Assembly: GCA_031551765.1 (NCBI GenBank)
Contig: JAVBNC010000161.1
Span: 1 to 39,053 of the forward strand
Length of the DNA: 39,053 nucleotides
Direction: 5' to 3'
Origin: JAVBNC01 sp031551765
Lineage (GTDB): Bacteria > Desulfobacterota > Desulfovibrionia > Desulfovibrionales > Desulfovibrionaceae
In this document: piece by piece, positions 15,657-25,119 of the stretch
Position numbering within the stretch: the first letter of the stretch is position 1
How the letters are laid out: the number at the start of each line of letters is the position of its first letter
Notes under the pieces: model-generated
Databases searched by the model: none
What the model saw: only the letters and a program-made list of their open reading frames with translations
What the model was told of the DNA's origin: nothing
Translations under genes and position numbers: made by a program

Positions 15657-16037
15657 ATGAACGCGGGCAGTATCGCCGCATCCGCCCTGAACGCCTTTAG
15701 CGTGGACATGATGGTGACGGCCAACAACATCGCCAATGTCAACACGCGCGGCTTCCGGGAACAGCGGGTGGACCTGGAAACAGGCCCCGGCGACCAGGGC
15801 GTGGCGGTGGGGGCCATTTACGGCCGCACCAGCGCGGTGCCGGTCATGCCCAATGCCATCACCACGGCGGAGCAGGGCCGGGGGTTCGCGGCTCCGGCCT
15901 TTCTGGAAGGCAGCAATACCGACGTGGCCGAGAATTTCGTGCGCATGACGGCCACCCAGCGCGCTTTTGAAGCCAACGCCGCCGTCATCCGCACCCATGA
16001 CGATATCACGGGAACCCTGCTGGACTTGAAAATCTGA
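15657..16037 (+). CDS. Short flagellar basal-body rod-like protein (FlgC/FlgG family)
   Basis: The 126-residue protein joins the two conserved ends of rod/hook proteins with little between them. The N-terminal flagellar rod motif is VTANNIANVNTRGFRE near 20-35, and the C-terminal motif is SNTDVAENFVRMTATQRAF near 85-103. FlgC itself is about 140-150 residues and sits in an flgB-flgC-fliE cluster; this copy stands alone after folE2. It may be an accessory rod-like protein or a relocated FlgC. GGAGGAG lies ahead of the ATG. A strong terminator follows at 16060-16096, so it ends the transcript. Confidence 0.75.
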   Translation: MNAGSIAASALNAFSVDMMVTANNIANVNTRGFREQRVDLETGPGDQGVAVGAIYGRTSAVPVMPNAITTAEQGRGFAAPAFLEGSNTDVAENFVRMTATQRAFEANAAVIRTHDDITGTLLDLKI

Positions 16038-16059
16038 ACAGGGCGTTTGTGTAATAAAT

Positions 16060-16096
16060 ACGGCATGCATTCCGTGGGAGTGCATGCCGTTTTTTT
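16060..16096 (+). terminator. Rho-independent terminator after the rod-like gene
   Basis: ACGGCATGCA (16060-16069) pairs perfectly with TGCATGCCGT (16081-16090), with an 11-base loop and a run of T from 16090 to 16096. It lies 23 bp past the stop at 16037 and ends the folE2/rod-like unit. Confidence 0.85.
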
Positions 16097-16245
16097 ATGT
16101 TTTCTCTACAGTAACCTTGCGAAGAAGACGATAAAATCTCAAAAACGTCTTGACTTTGCGTCAGAAGATTGACAGGCAGACTGTACAGAGATGTTGCGTG
16201 GCGGAGAGCCCGTCGGGTTTTGTGTGCACCGTTGGGGGAGGGATG

Positions 16246-17277
<1,032 letters not shown>

Positions 17278-17337
17278 GAGGCTGGCGGGTTCCGCTTCCG
17301 CCGCATCCGCTCCACCCCGTCAGCGCACGGTTTTTGC

Positions 17338-20300
17338 ATGAAAGGCATTGTGTCACGCTATGGCCGTACCGGCTTATGCCGGATCCTTCTCGCCGCCGGG
17401 CTTTTCCTGGGGGGCTTTTCCGGTATCGCCGCCGGGGCCGCCGTGCATTGGGATTTGCTGCCGGACCGGGAGCGGGTCACAGTCAGCCTCAACAAGGAAG
17501 AAGGATTTGCCGGCCAGGTGAGCCGGGTGGACGCGCAGGGCCTGCTGCTCAACCTTGGCGTTCCGCCCACCGGCATGAAAGACCAGAAGGCTCCGGAAAA
17601 CGCGCGACTTTTCCAAATGAGTTCTCCCCGGGGCCGTTCCCTGGCCTTTTTTACCCAGACTCCCGCTTTCGGCTACATTGTCACCCGGCCTGACCGCAAT
17701 ACCGTGGTTATCGACCTGTTCGAAGACCCCATGGGCGCGCGCTGGAAAGCGCCCGGAGGGTCCGCCGGGCTGCAGCCGCCCGCCCCGGAACAGGCGGCCC
17801 CGCAAAGCGCGGCGCAGCCCCAGGTTCCGGCATCTTCCCCGGCTTCCCCGGCGGCAACGCCGCCCTCCGCAGGGCAGCAGGCAGCCCAGCCTCAGGCTTC
17901 CGCCACGGTTGCCGCTACGGCGTCCGCAACGCCGCCCGCCCGGCCCGCAGCCCAGGCGCAGCAACCCGCTCAGGCGCAGCCCGCTCAAAGCGCGGCCAGA
18001 CCGGCGCAGAGCCAGGCACCGGCGCAACCCGTCGCGCCTGTTCCCGCGCCGCCCGCGCCCGTTTTGCCCTATCCTCCGGCCACTACGGCCACGCAGCCGC
18101 GTACGGCCCAGGCCGCGCAAGCGGCGGCTCCGGCGCAAGCCCCGGCCGCGCAGGCGCAGCCCGCGCCGTCCCCAGCGCCGCCCCAAGCGTCTCCCCAGGC
18201 GTCTCCCCAGGCGTCCCAGGGTTCGGCCGTGCGGGGTACGCTCACGCAGGCTCCCGGTGCGCAGTCCGCCGCTTCCCGGCCGGAAGGGAACGCCACGCAG
18301 GGTAAGCCGTACTATTCCGTGCCTTATGTTTTCCGGGGCCGCATCAACCTGGGTGGGCCTTCCGATGAAAGCGGGGTGCCGCCGCAGTCCGCCGCGCAGG
18401 CCAATCAGCCCGCTTCGCAAGCGGCTTTTTCCACGCAGCAGGCCGCGTCCGCGCCGCAAACCGGCAACTCCAGGCCCGCTAACGCCACGTCCGCGCGACC
18501 GTCCGCGCAGGCGCAGGCCGGGGGAGCCAAAGCCAATGCCACGCTGGCCGCCGCCAACGCCACCGTGCCCGAGCGGGTTGTGTATGTGGATGCGCAGGGT
18601 AAGCCAGTGGATCCGCCCGTTGACCCCGTGCAGGCCATTGCCGCCGTGCGCCGGGATATGTCCACGGGCGACATGAAGGGCGCGTATGAAAAGGCGGCCA
18701 AGCTCCTGACCCACCCGGAACTTTCCCGGGACCAGCGGGAAGAGGTGCTGCACCTGAACGCCGAGCTGTTGTTCGCCACCAGCAAGGACAATCTGGCGGC
18801 CAATTACGACAAGATCGTCAGCGCGACGCAGGAAGCCATCAACTACAACCAGAGTTCCCCGCGCAACGCCGGGGCCTTGCTGCGGCTGGGGTACACCAAC
18901 CTCCAAGTCAATAACCCCAGTTACGCCACGGCCTATTTTAACATGCTGCGGCGGCAGTTCCCCAATGACGAGAGCATTCCGCTGACCTATTACTACTGGG
19001 GCGAGTACCACTACAACCGCAACGAAATGCAGTTGGCCGCCGACCAGTTCCAGTACGTGGTGCAGCATTTTTCCGAAAGCAACTACGCCCGCGAAGCGGC
19101 CCTGGGGCTTGCGCGTTCGTACAGCCAGCTCGGCTATTACCCGCAGGCCTTCCAGGTCATGGACTACATTGAGCGCCGCTGGCCCCGCTTCTATCTGGAT
19201 TACCCGCCCGTGCTGGAAATGATGGGCGATATCGGCTTCCGCATGGGCAACCTGGACTACGCCCTGTCCCGCTACTGGACCTTCTATAACATCGTGCCGG
19301 ACAGCCCCGGCGCGGACGTCATCCTCACCCGCATCGGCGACGTGTACACCCGAAAAAAGCAGCCCGCCGCCGCGAAAGAGGTATACACGGAATCCGCCCG
19401 CCGCTTCCCGGACAAGGACGGCGGCCTGGTGGCCATGATGCGCCTGGCGGAAGAGGGCATCAACGACTCCCCTTCCATTTCCGACATGTTTTCGGTGTTT
19501 GAAAGGCCCTTCAGCCTGCGGCCGTCGGAAGTGTATAACACCATCATCACCCAGTACCCCAAAAGCCCGCTGGTGCCGCTGGCGCAGCTGAAACTGGCCA
19601 TGTGGCAGCTGTGGAACAAGCGCTACGAAGACACCATCAAACTCTGTTCAGACCTGATCAGCGGCAGCCCCAACAGCGAACTGGCCCCCAGGGCCAAGGA
19701 CCTGGCGCTCAAGGCTTTCGCCGTCATGGCGGCCGAGGCCATTTACCAGAAACGCTCGGCCGCCATCCAAGAAATCTGGAACAAGTACCCCATCGTCAAC
19801 AACCAGGAAGAGGCGCTGTCTCCGGAAAGCCGCGTGGCCCTTGCCGTGAGCCTGCGCGACCAGGGCAACCCGGACAAGGCCCTGGAGGTGATAGCTCCCT
19901 TCTTTTTAGGGACGAAGATTCCGGAATACTCTGAAATGGCCCTGAGCCTCGCCCTGGATATCGCGCTGGCGCACGACCAATGGAAGGGCGTTCAGGACAT
20001 AGCGCACAAGGTGGAACTGTGGCAGCTCACGGAAAGCAGCCAGCGCCAGTTGGATTACGCCCTGGCCCTGGCCCTGGAAAACCAGAACAAAGCCGAGGAA
20101 GCCGCACCCATCTGGAAAAAGCTGCACGACCAGGGCACGCTTTCCGGTCCGCAGAAAGCCTACTCGGAATACTTCCTGGCCCGCGACGCGGAAAACCGGC
20201 GCGACCTGGAAAGCGCGTACCATCTGGGGCGGGAATCCCTGAGCCTTTTCCTGCAACAGGCCAAGGACAACCCGGCCCAAGCGGACACGGGCAAGGTCAT

Positions 20301-20601
20301 GTCCCTGCTTTCCTCGCTGATGGACATAACGGAAAAGGCCGGCCGTTTGAACGAGTCGCAGCAGTATGCGCAGCAGTATCAGCAGTACCTGAAGCCTCAG
20401 GACGCCGAAAGCCAGCGCCTTGCCCTGCGCATAGCGCAGTTGCACAAACGGCAGGGCAACACGGCGGCCTGGCGCAAGACCCTGACCGACCTGTCGCGGG
20501 ACTTTCCGGATTCTTTTTACGGCCGCATGGCGGCTTCCGAACTGCGCGGCGAAAAGCTGACGGAAGACGCCGCCCAGTTTTCCTCACCCGGACAACGATA
20601 G
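17338..20601 (+). CDS. Large secreted tetratricopeptide-repeat protein with Pro/Ala/Gln-rich linker
   Basis: The 1087-residue protein has a Sec-type signal peptide (hydrophobic core about 15-33, cleavage likely after AAGA near 34). An N-terminal beta-rich segment follows (about 36-140), loosely AMIN-like. Residues about 143-420 are dominated by Pro, Ala and Gln, including PQAS repeats near 281-293. The rest is alpha-helical TPR, with many repeats such as NYAREAALGLARSYSQLGYYPQAFQVMDYI and LARDAENRRDLESAYHLGRESL. Location would be the periplasm or envelope. The upstream sigma54 regulator is 60 bp away, so co-expression is likely. The role is unknown; TPR scaffolds of this kind often serve flagellar, polysaccharide or cell-division machines. 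Confidence 0.8.
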   Translation: MKGIVSRYGRTGLCRILLAAGLFLGGFSGIAAGAAVHWDLLPDRERVTVSLNKEEGFAGQVSRVDAQGLLLNLGVPPTGMKDQKAPENARLFQMSSPRGRSLAFFTQTPAFGYIVTRPDRNTVVIDLFEDPMGARWKAPGGSAGLQPPAPEQAAPQSAAQPQVPASSPASPAATPPSAGQQAAQPQASATVAATASATPPARPAAQAQQPAQAQPAQSAARPAQSQAPAQPVAPVPAPPAPVLPYPPATTATQPRTAQAAQAAAPAQAPAAQAQPAPSPAPPQASPQASPQASQGSAVRGTLTQAPGAQSAASRPEGNATQGKPYYSVPYVFRGRINLGGPSDESGVPPQSAAQANQPASQAAFSTQQAASAPQTGNSRPANATSARPSAQAQAGGAKANATLAAANATVPERVVYVDAQGKPVDPPVDPVQAIAAVRRDMSTGDMKGAYEKAAKLLTHPELSRDQREEVLHLNAELLFATSKDNLAANYDKIVSATQEAINYNQSSPRNAGALLRLGYTNLQVNNPSYATAYFNMLRRQFPNDESIPLTYYYWGEYHYNRNEMQLAADQFQYVVQHFSESNYAREAALGLARSYSQLGYYPQAFQVMDYIERRWPRFYLDYPPVLEMMGDIGFRMGNLDYALSRYWTFYNIVPDSPGADVILTRIGDVYTRKKQPAAAKEVYTESARRFPDKDGGLVAMMRLAEEGINDSPSISDMFSVFERPFSLRPSEVYNTIITQYPKSPLVPLAQLKLAMWQLWNKRYEDTIKLCSDLISGSPNSELAPRAKDLALKAFAVMAAEAIYQKRSAAIQEIWNKYPIVNNQEEALSPESRVALAVSLRDQGNPDKALEVIAPFFLGTKIPEYSEMALSLALDIALAHDQWKGVQDIAHKVELWQLTESSQRQLDYALALALENQNKAEEAAPIWKKLHDQGTLSGPQKAYSEYFLARDAENRRDLESAYHLGRESLSLFLQQAKDNPAQADTGKVMSLLSSLMDITEKAGRLNESQQYAQQYQQYLKPQDAESQRLALRIAQLHKRQGNTAAWRKTLTDLSRDFPDSFYGRMAASELRGEKLTEDAAQFSSPGQR

Positions 20602-20779
20602 CCTGGCCATCCTTCCCGCCGGAACACGCCGCTTTTTATGGCAGTTCGTCATTTGAAATGCTCTGGCGAAGCGTAGCAACGCCCGCGAGTTTGGCGTATG
20701 TTGTCGTTGCCAGTCATTAGGCGACAAACTCAAGGCGAAAATGCTCTAACCGCTGCTCCGGCGTGTCACGGAGGAGAGT

Positions 20780-21646
20780 ATGCACGCAGACAAAACGCCG
20801 CGTTCCCCTGTGGTGGCCGGCCGTTTCTATCCCGGTCAGGCCGGGGCCTTGCGCGCGCAGGTGGAGGAATTCCTGGTTCTGGCGTCCAAAGCGCCCCCCC
20901 TGCCGGAAGGCGCTTCCGTGCTGGCGGCCATGGCTCCGCACGCGGGCTACGTGTTTTCCGGCGCGGTGGCCGGGCTGACTTTGGGGCAGGCCCGGCTTGC
21001 CGGGGTGGATACCGTCATTCTGCTCGGCCCCAACCATACGGGCCGGGGGGTGCCCCTGTCCGTGTGGGACGGCGGTCCCTGGCTTACCCCCCTGGGCGCC
21101 GTGCCCGTGGCGGAAACGGTCATTGACGAGTTGCTGCAGGGGCAGGCCGGTTTTACCGGCAACAAGACCGCGCATGTGCACGAGCACTCCCTTGAGGTGC
21201 TGCTGCCGTTTCTGCAGGTTCTGCGCCCGGAAGCGCGCGTGGCGGCCGTGACGGTCTCCCTGGGGGACCCAACCGCGTTGCGTCTGGCCGGGGAAGAGCT
21301 GGCCGCCTGCATACAGCGCGGTCAGGAACGCGGGGAGCGCATCCGCCTGGTGGTCAGTTCGGACATGAGCCACTACCTGCCGCATGAAAAAGCCAAGAGC
21401 CTGGACGCGCTGGCCCTGGAAAAAATCCTCGCCCTGGACCCGGAAGGGGTGTATCAGACCGTGCGCGCCAAAAATATTTCCATGTGCGGCGTGCTGCCCA
21501 TGGTGCTGGCGCTTTTTGCCTGCCAGGCGCTGGGCGCCCGGGAGACGCGGCTGACGGCCTACGCCACTTCCGGCCAGACCGGCCGCGCCTACGGAGCTGA
21601 CATGGAAAGCGTTGTGGGGTATGCGGGGGTCTTGATTTTCGCTTGA
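20780..21646 (+). CDS. amrB: AmmeMemoRadiSam system protein B (MEMO1-like)
   Basis: The 288-residue protein belongs to the MEMO/LigB-like family: RFYPGQ near 15-20, MAPHAGYVFSG near 51-61 (metal His54), LLGPNH near 81-86, HEHSLEVLLPF, VVSSDMSHYLP and NISMCGVLPM near 230-239 (His and Cys metal ligands). In many genomes MEMO-like AmrB is encoded near AmrA and a radical SAM protein AmrS, thought to act in an unresolved modification. Only AmrB is seen here. GGAGGAG precedes the ATG. The 178-bp upstream gap contains imperfect direct and inverted repeats (see findings). Confidence 0.9.
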   Translation: MHADKTPRSPVVAGRFYPGQAGALRAQVEEFLVLASKAPPLPEGASVLAAMAPHAGYVFSGAVAGLTLGQARLAGVDTVILLGPNHTGRGVPLSVWDGGPWLTPLGAVPVAETVIDELLQGQAGFTGNKTAHVHEHSLEVLLPFLQVLRPEARVAAVTVSLGDPTALRLAGEELAACIQRGQERGERIRLVVSSDMSHYLPHEKAKSLDALALEKILALDPEGVYQTVRAKNISMCGVLPMVLALFACQALGARETRLTAYATSGQTGRAYGADMESVVGYAGVLIFA

Positions 21647-21693
21647 GACTCCGTGCCGTTCCGCTGCTGCGCTATGCGCGGAACGCTAAGTGC

Positions 21694-21716
21694 CGTCTAA
21701 AAAGACGCATTTTGTT
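21694..21716 (+). terminator. Weak terminator-like hairpin after amrB
   Basis: CGTCT (21694-21698) pairs with AGACG (21703-21707) and is followed by a T-rich stretch. The stem is only about 5 bp, so the call is weak, but the position 48 bp past the amrB stop is right. Confidence 0.35.
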
Positions 21717-21734
21717 TCCTGGCAAGGACAATGG

Positions 21735-21786
21735 CGATTTTGGGCCAGGGATAGTACTATTCTGATACAACCCTGGACCAAAATCG
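21735..21786. other. Long hairpin upstream of the O-antigen ligase gene
   Basis: Sixteen bases at 21735-21750 pair with 21771-21786 with one mismatch, around a 20-base loop. No T-tract follows directly. It sits in the leader region of the ligase gene, 55 bp ahead of its start, so it may be an RNA structure, a bidirectional terminator or a protein site. The sequence alone cannot tell. Confidence 0.5.
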
Positions 21787-21841
21787 GCCTTTGACGCAGT
21801 CCAGGGGGCTTAGAGACAGCCCTACCCCATAAGGGATGTAT

Positions 21842-23119
21842 ATGACGGACCTGCCCTTGGGCTCGCCGCCTTTTATTGTGCCGGATTCTTTCCGTTTCGC
21901 CCGCCGCTCCCCGGCCCACGCCGCGGCGGCGGCGCTGTTCGTGTTCTGTTGCTTTACCCTGGCCATTCTGTCGTTCTGGCCCAAGGCCATTATCCCGTTC
22001 CGTTTTCTCTGCGGCCTGACCGCCCTGGTGGGGCTGGCCCTGTTTTCCGGACTCAGGGCGCGGCTGCTGCGTTCCCCGGCCGCCTGGGGCATGGCTCTGT
22101 TCGCCTTCTGCCATCTCGTCAGCGGCATGCTGAACAAGGCTCCCTTACAGGCGGCGGGCACCGGCCCGGCCTGGCTGTGCATGTTCCTGGCCTTCTGGCT
22201 GCTTGGGGGGCTGTTCGCCGGACAGGCGCGCATCCCTTTTGTCTGCCTGGGACTTTCCCTGCTGCTGATGCTCTTGGGCTGCCTGCTCCTGGGCCGGGAA
22301 GGGCTGGGGCTGGTGAATATCTCCGCCTTCCAGGAAGGGGGCGACCGCCTGGTGGGGCTGTTCCAGAGCCAGGGCAACCGGCTGGCCGTGCTGCTGTCCG
22401 CGGCGGCCTTTCTGCTCATGAGCGGCGGGTTCGCGGCGGCGTCCAAAAGACGGCAACTTTTGCTCTGGGGCCTGGCGCTGGTCCTGGCTTTCGCGCTGCT
22501 CAACGCGGCCACCAGGGCCTGGGTGCTGGTCCTGTTCACGGCCTGCGGTCTGTATCTTTTGTGCCGCAAGGTTTCCTTCAAGCTATTGCTGGTGTTGAGC
22601 TTGGTGTTGGCGGTGCTGGTGGGCGTGCTGTTCATTTTCGAGGCGTCCCAGCTGCAGTTGTATCTGGACCCCGCGCAAGCGGGCCGTTCGCTGCTGTCGC
22701 GCGTGGCCATGTGGCGCGTGGCCTGGCAGGAATTTCTGGCGCATCCGCTTCTGGGCGTCGGGCCGGAACAGTTCCGGGTGGCCTACGCGCGCTATTACGC
22801 GGAACACCTGGCGCAACTGAGCGAGGCCGCCCGTCTGTACGCTATTCCCAGCACCACGCACGCGCACAACTTTTTCCTGAGCCTGCTGGCGGAAGTGGGT
22901 GTCGTTGGCGCGGCAAGCCTGTCCCTGACAGTGTTCACTTCCATGGTCACGGGCTGGCGCACGGGCGGTCTGCCCAGGGACTGCGCCGTACTGCTCATGA
23001 TGATGATGGTCGTGGGCATGATAAACCCCAGTTTCGCCCGTGAGCCGGGCACCGTGTTCGCGGCCGTGCTGGGCCTGGCCGCCTCGGGTTCCTGTTTCGC
23101 GCCGCGCGGCAGGGGGTAG
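21842..23119 (+). CDS. O-antigen ligase family membrane protein (Wzy_C type)
   Basis: This about 425-residue protein has roughly ten to twelve hydrophobic segments and the pattern of O-antigen ligase/polymerase proteins: RVAMWRVAWQEFLAHPLLGVGPEQF near the long periplasmic loop and THAHNFFLSLLAEVGVVGA late in the chain. It would join or polymerise polysaccharide on the periplasmic face. AAGGG lies about 6 bases before the ATG at 21842; an ATG two codons earlier overlaps that site and is less likely. The glycosyltransferase gene begins 5 bp after its stop, so they act in the same pathway. Confidence 0.88.
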   Translation: MTDLPLGSPPFIVPDSFRFARRSPAHAAAAALFVFCCFTLAILSFWPKAIIPFRFLCGLTALVGLALFSGLRARLLRSPAAWGMALFAFCHLVSGMLNKAPLQAAGTGPAWLCMFLAFWLLGGLFAGQARIPFVCLGLSLLLMLLGCLLLGREGLGLVNISAFQEGGDRLVGLFQSQGNRLAVLLSAAAFLLMSGGFAAASKRRQLLLWGLALVLAFALLNAATRAWVLVLFTACGLYLLCRKVSFKLLLVLSLVLAVLVGVLFIFEASQLQLYLDPAQAGRSLLSRVAMWRVAWQEFLAHPLLGVGPEQFRVAYARYYAEHLAQLSEAARLYAIPSTTHAHNFFLSLLAEVGVVGAASLSLTVFTSMVTGWRTGGLPRDCAVLLMMMMVVGMINPSFAREPGTVFAAVLGLAASGSCFAPRGRG

Positions 23120-23124
23120 GGGAT

Positions 23125-24243
23125 ATGCGCATCATCTACCCCAAACGGCTGCGCTACCCCCACGGGGCGGCCAACCATTTGCAGGCCACGGCCATGGCTT
23201 GCGCCCTGGGCCGCCTGGTTCCGACCCATATCTATCCCTGCCTGGCGCCGGGCGCGGCGGCTTCTATCGCGGCCCACATTGAGGCCGCGTACCATTTTTC
23301 CTTGCCGGAACACCTGCATATCCATGCCATCCCTTTCCATGGGGTCAGCGCGTATAACCTGGCGCTGGATATCTGTTCCGGCCGGGATATGCTGGGCAAG
23401 GACAGCGTGGTCTACACCCGCGAGGAGAGCAGGGCGCTGTTCGCCTTGCGCGTGGCCGCGTTTTCACGGCGGCATACTCCTCTGTTTCACGAAGTGCACG
23501 ACTTCAAAAACGAGGAGGCCCTGCGCCGGATTTTCACCAGGGCAGCGGGCATCGTGTTCATCCACGAGCAGTTGCGGGAAGAGGCGCGGGAACGTTTCGG
23601 GTACGCTGGGCCTTCCTGCATCGCACAGTCCGGCTTCGCGCCGGAGCTTTTCGCTTCGGCCCGCGCGACCGTCAGCGCTGAAAAGACGCACACCGACCTG
23701 GTCTATGTGGGCACCATCCGTGAGGACAAGGGCGTGGAAGAGTTGCTGCGCATGCTGTGCCTCCTGCCGCCTTCCTTCCGCCTGACTCTGGTGGGCGAGC
23801 CCGCGTTCCGCGACCCGGCCCTTTTCGCCCGGCTGATGGAGGCAATCACGGACAGCGCGGCGCGGCTGCGCGTCACAGGTTTTTTGCCGCACCACGAAGT
23901 GGCCGGAGAACTGGGCAAGGCTGACATGACCCTGTTGCCCGCTGTGACCGGGCAGCGCTTTTACTCGCAAATCAAGGTATTTGAAGCTTTGGGCGCGGGA
24001 GTGCCCCTTGTGGTCACACCGCTGGCGCATTTGCGGCAATTTCTGGAACACGGCAAGACGGCGTTTTTCGCGGAGGGAGGCAGCGCGGAAGATTTGGCTG
24101 AGGCCGTGCTTTCCCTGGCCGCCGATCCGGATTTGCTGCGGGGCATTAGCGAAAACGCCCGCGTTTTGTCGCGCGAATACACCTGGAACGCCCGGGCCGA
24201 GCGTTTGGTGGCATTTATGCGGGAATACACGGGAAAAAAGTGA
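23125..24243 (+). CDS. Glycosyltransferase family 4 (GT-B fold)
   Basis: The 372-residue cytoplasmic enzyme has a C-terminal nucleotide-sugar domain typical of GT4. LVYVGTIREDKGVEELL near 190 begins the second Rossmann unit, FLPHHEVAGELGKADMTLLP follows, and QIKVFEALGAGVPLVVT near 282-298 contains the ExxxxxG acceptor-phosphate site. The N-terminal half, with FHEVHDFKNEE and GIVFIHEQLREEARE, fits the acceptor domain. It lies 5 bp after the O-antigen ligase, so it probably builds lipopolysaccharide or another glycan. The donor and acceptor cannot be told. It ends 18 bp from the convergent mtgA. Confidence 0.9.
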   Translation: MRIIYPKRLRYPHGAANHLQATAMACALGRLVPTHIYPCLAPGAAASIAAHIEAAYHFSLPEHLHIHAIPFHGVSAYNLALDICSGRDMLGKDSVVYTREESRALFALRVAAFSRRHTPLFHEVHDFKNEEALRRIFTRAAGIVFIHEQLREEARERFGYAGPSCIAQSGFAPELFASARATVSAEKTHTDLVYVGTIREDKGVEELLRMLCLLPPSFRLTLVGEPAFRDPALFARLMEAITDSAARLRVTGFLPHHEVAGELGKADMTLLPAVTGQRFYSQIKVFEALGAGVPLVVTPLAHLRQFLEHGKTAFFAEGGSAEDLAEAVLSLAADPDLLRGISENARVLSREYTWNARAERLVAFMREYTGKK

Positions 24244-24261
24244 CCGCTGTCCGCCGTAGCT

Positions 24262-24963
24262 TTACTGCCGCCTTTCCATGCGCTGGAGAATGATGGCGGC
24301 TTTTTTGCGCACCACGGGCGAATCCGGCCGCCGCTTCAGGGGGTTGGGCAGCATGGAAACCAAAACGGCCGCCTGCATGGGACTGAGGCTTGCGGCGGAA
24401 ACGCCGAAATAGCGGCGGGAGGCTTCCTCCGCGCCAAAGATGCCGTCCCCCCATTCCGCCAGGTTGAGGTACAGCTCCAGAATGCGCCGCTTGGAGAGGT
24501 TGTGCTCCAGCCGCCAGGTCATAATGGCTTCCTTGAGCTTGCGGTACAGGCTTTTGTCCGGGGTGAACCACAGGTTTTTCGCCAGCTGCTGGGTTATGGA
24601 ACTGCCCCCGGCCACCCAGCGCCCCTTGGCCGCGCTTTTGCGCAGGGCTTCCTCCATGCCGCCGAAATCGAAACCGTCGTGGTCCCAGAACGTGTCGTCT
24701 TCCGCAATGGTCATGGCCAGCTTGAGGTTGGGGGAAATACGGGACCAGGCCGCCCAGCGTTGCAGCGGCTTTTTTGTTTTCCCGGCCCGCGCCCACTCGC
24801 GCTGCCGGTATTCCATAAAGCTGCTTTCGGAAGGATTGCGCGTGGCCAGCGGCGCCACGGGCGGCCAGACGAAAAAGCGGCCCAGGTCCAGAAGCGGCAG
24901 GAGAAGCAGCAACAGGGCCAGGCGCGCGGCCAGGCGGCGCGGGGGAAGGGAAAAGAAGCGCAT
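24262..24963 (-). CDS. mtgA: Monofunctional peptidoglycan transglycosylase
   Basis: MtgA polymerises lipid II into glycan strands outside the inner membrane. The 233-residue protein has an N-terminal membrane anchor (about residues 10-30, Leu-rich) and then only the GT51 domain: AIAEDDTFWDHDGFDF (catalytic Glu in AEDDxF), GGSSITQQLAKNLWF, RKLKEAIMTWRLEHNLSKRRILELYLN, and EWGDGIFGAEEASRRYFG. No transpeptidase domain follows, as expected for a monofunctional enzyme. A much longer frame continues upstream, but it runs antisense to the lipoprotein gene and lacks family similarity. The ATG at 24963 lacks a strong ribosome site. Confidence 0.93.
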   Translation of the reverse strand: MRFFSLPPRRLAARLALLLLLLPLLDLGRFFVWPPVAPLATRNPSESSFMEYRQREWARAGKTKKPLQRWAAWSRISPNLKLAMTIAEDDTFWDHDGFDFGGMEEALRKSAAKGRWVAGGSSITQQLAKNLWFTPDKSLYRKLKEAIMTWRLEHNLSKRRILELYLNLAEWGDGIFGAEEASRRYFGVSAASLSPMQAAVLVSMLPNPLKRRPDSPVVRKKAAIILQRMERRQ

Positions 24964-25014
24964 GCCGGAATAGTAGTGTCCGGCGGCGTCTATTTCAAGT
25001 CTCTTGCCTTCGGG

Positions 25015-25042
25015 TAAAGTATTCTTGGCCACCTGCCGATTA
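25015..25042 (+). promoter_or_regulatory. Sigma28 (FliA)-like promoter
   Basis: TAAAGT (25015-25020) and GCCGATTA (25035-25042) lie 78 bp ahead of the lipoprotein/FlgO-like pair. The known sigma28 consensus is TAAA-N15-GCCGATAA; here the spacer is 16 and one or two bases differ. A flagellar sigma promoter suits the FlgO-like gene downstream. Not confirmed by experiment. Confidence 0.5.
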
Positions 25043-25119
25043 AGGGACTGACAGCTTCCGGGTTCACAAGGGACGGCCTTTGTCGGCCGGTTTCGCAAGA
25101 ACCCAACGGAGAGAGGTAT

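Noticed and set aside
16098..16245. Sigma70 promoter TTGACT/TTGACA ahead of the sigma54 activator
   Set aside because: -35-like hexamers exist, but no fitting -10 at 16-18 bp could be selected.
17678..18676. 332-residue Pro/Arg-rich plus-strand frame inside the TPR gene
   Set aside because: It is a frame-shifted copy of the low-complexity linker.
17374..19068. 564-residue minus-strand frame antisense to the TPR gene
   Set aside because: It is Arg/Gly-rich because it mirrors the Pro/Ala linker; no ribosome site and no family pattern.
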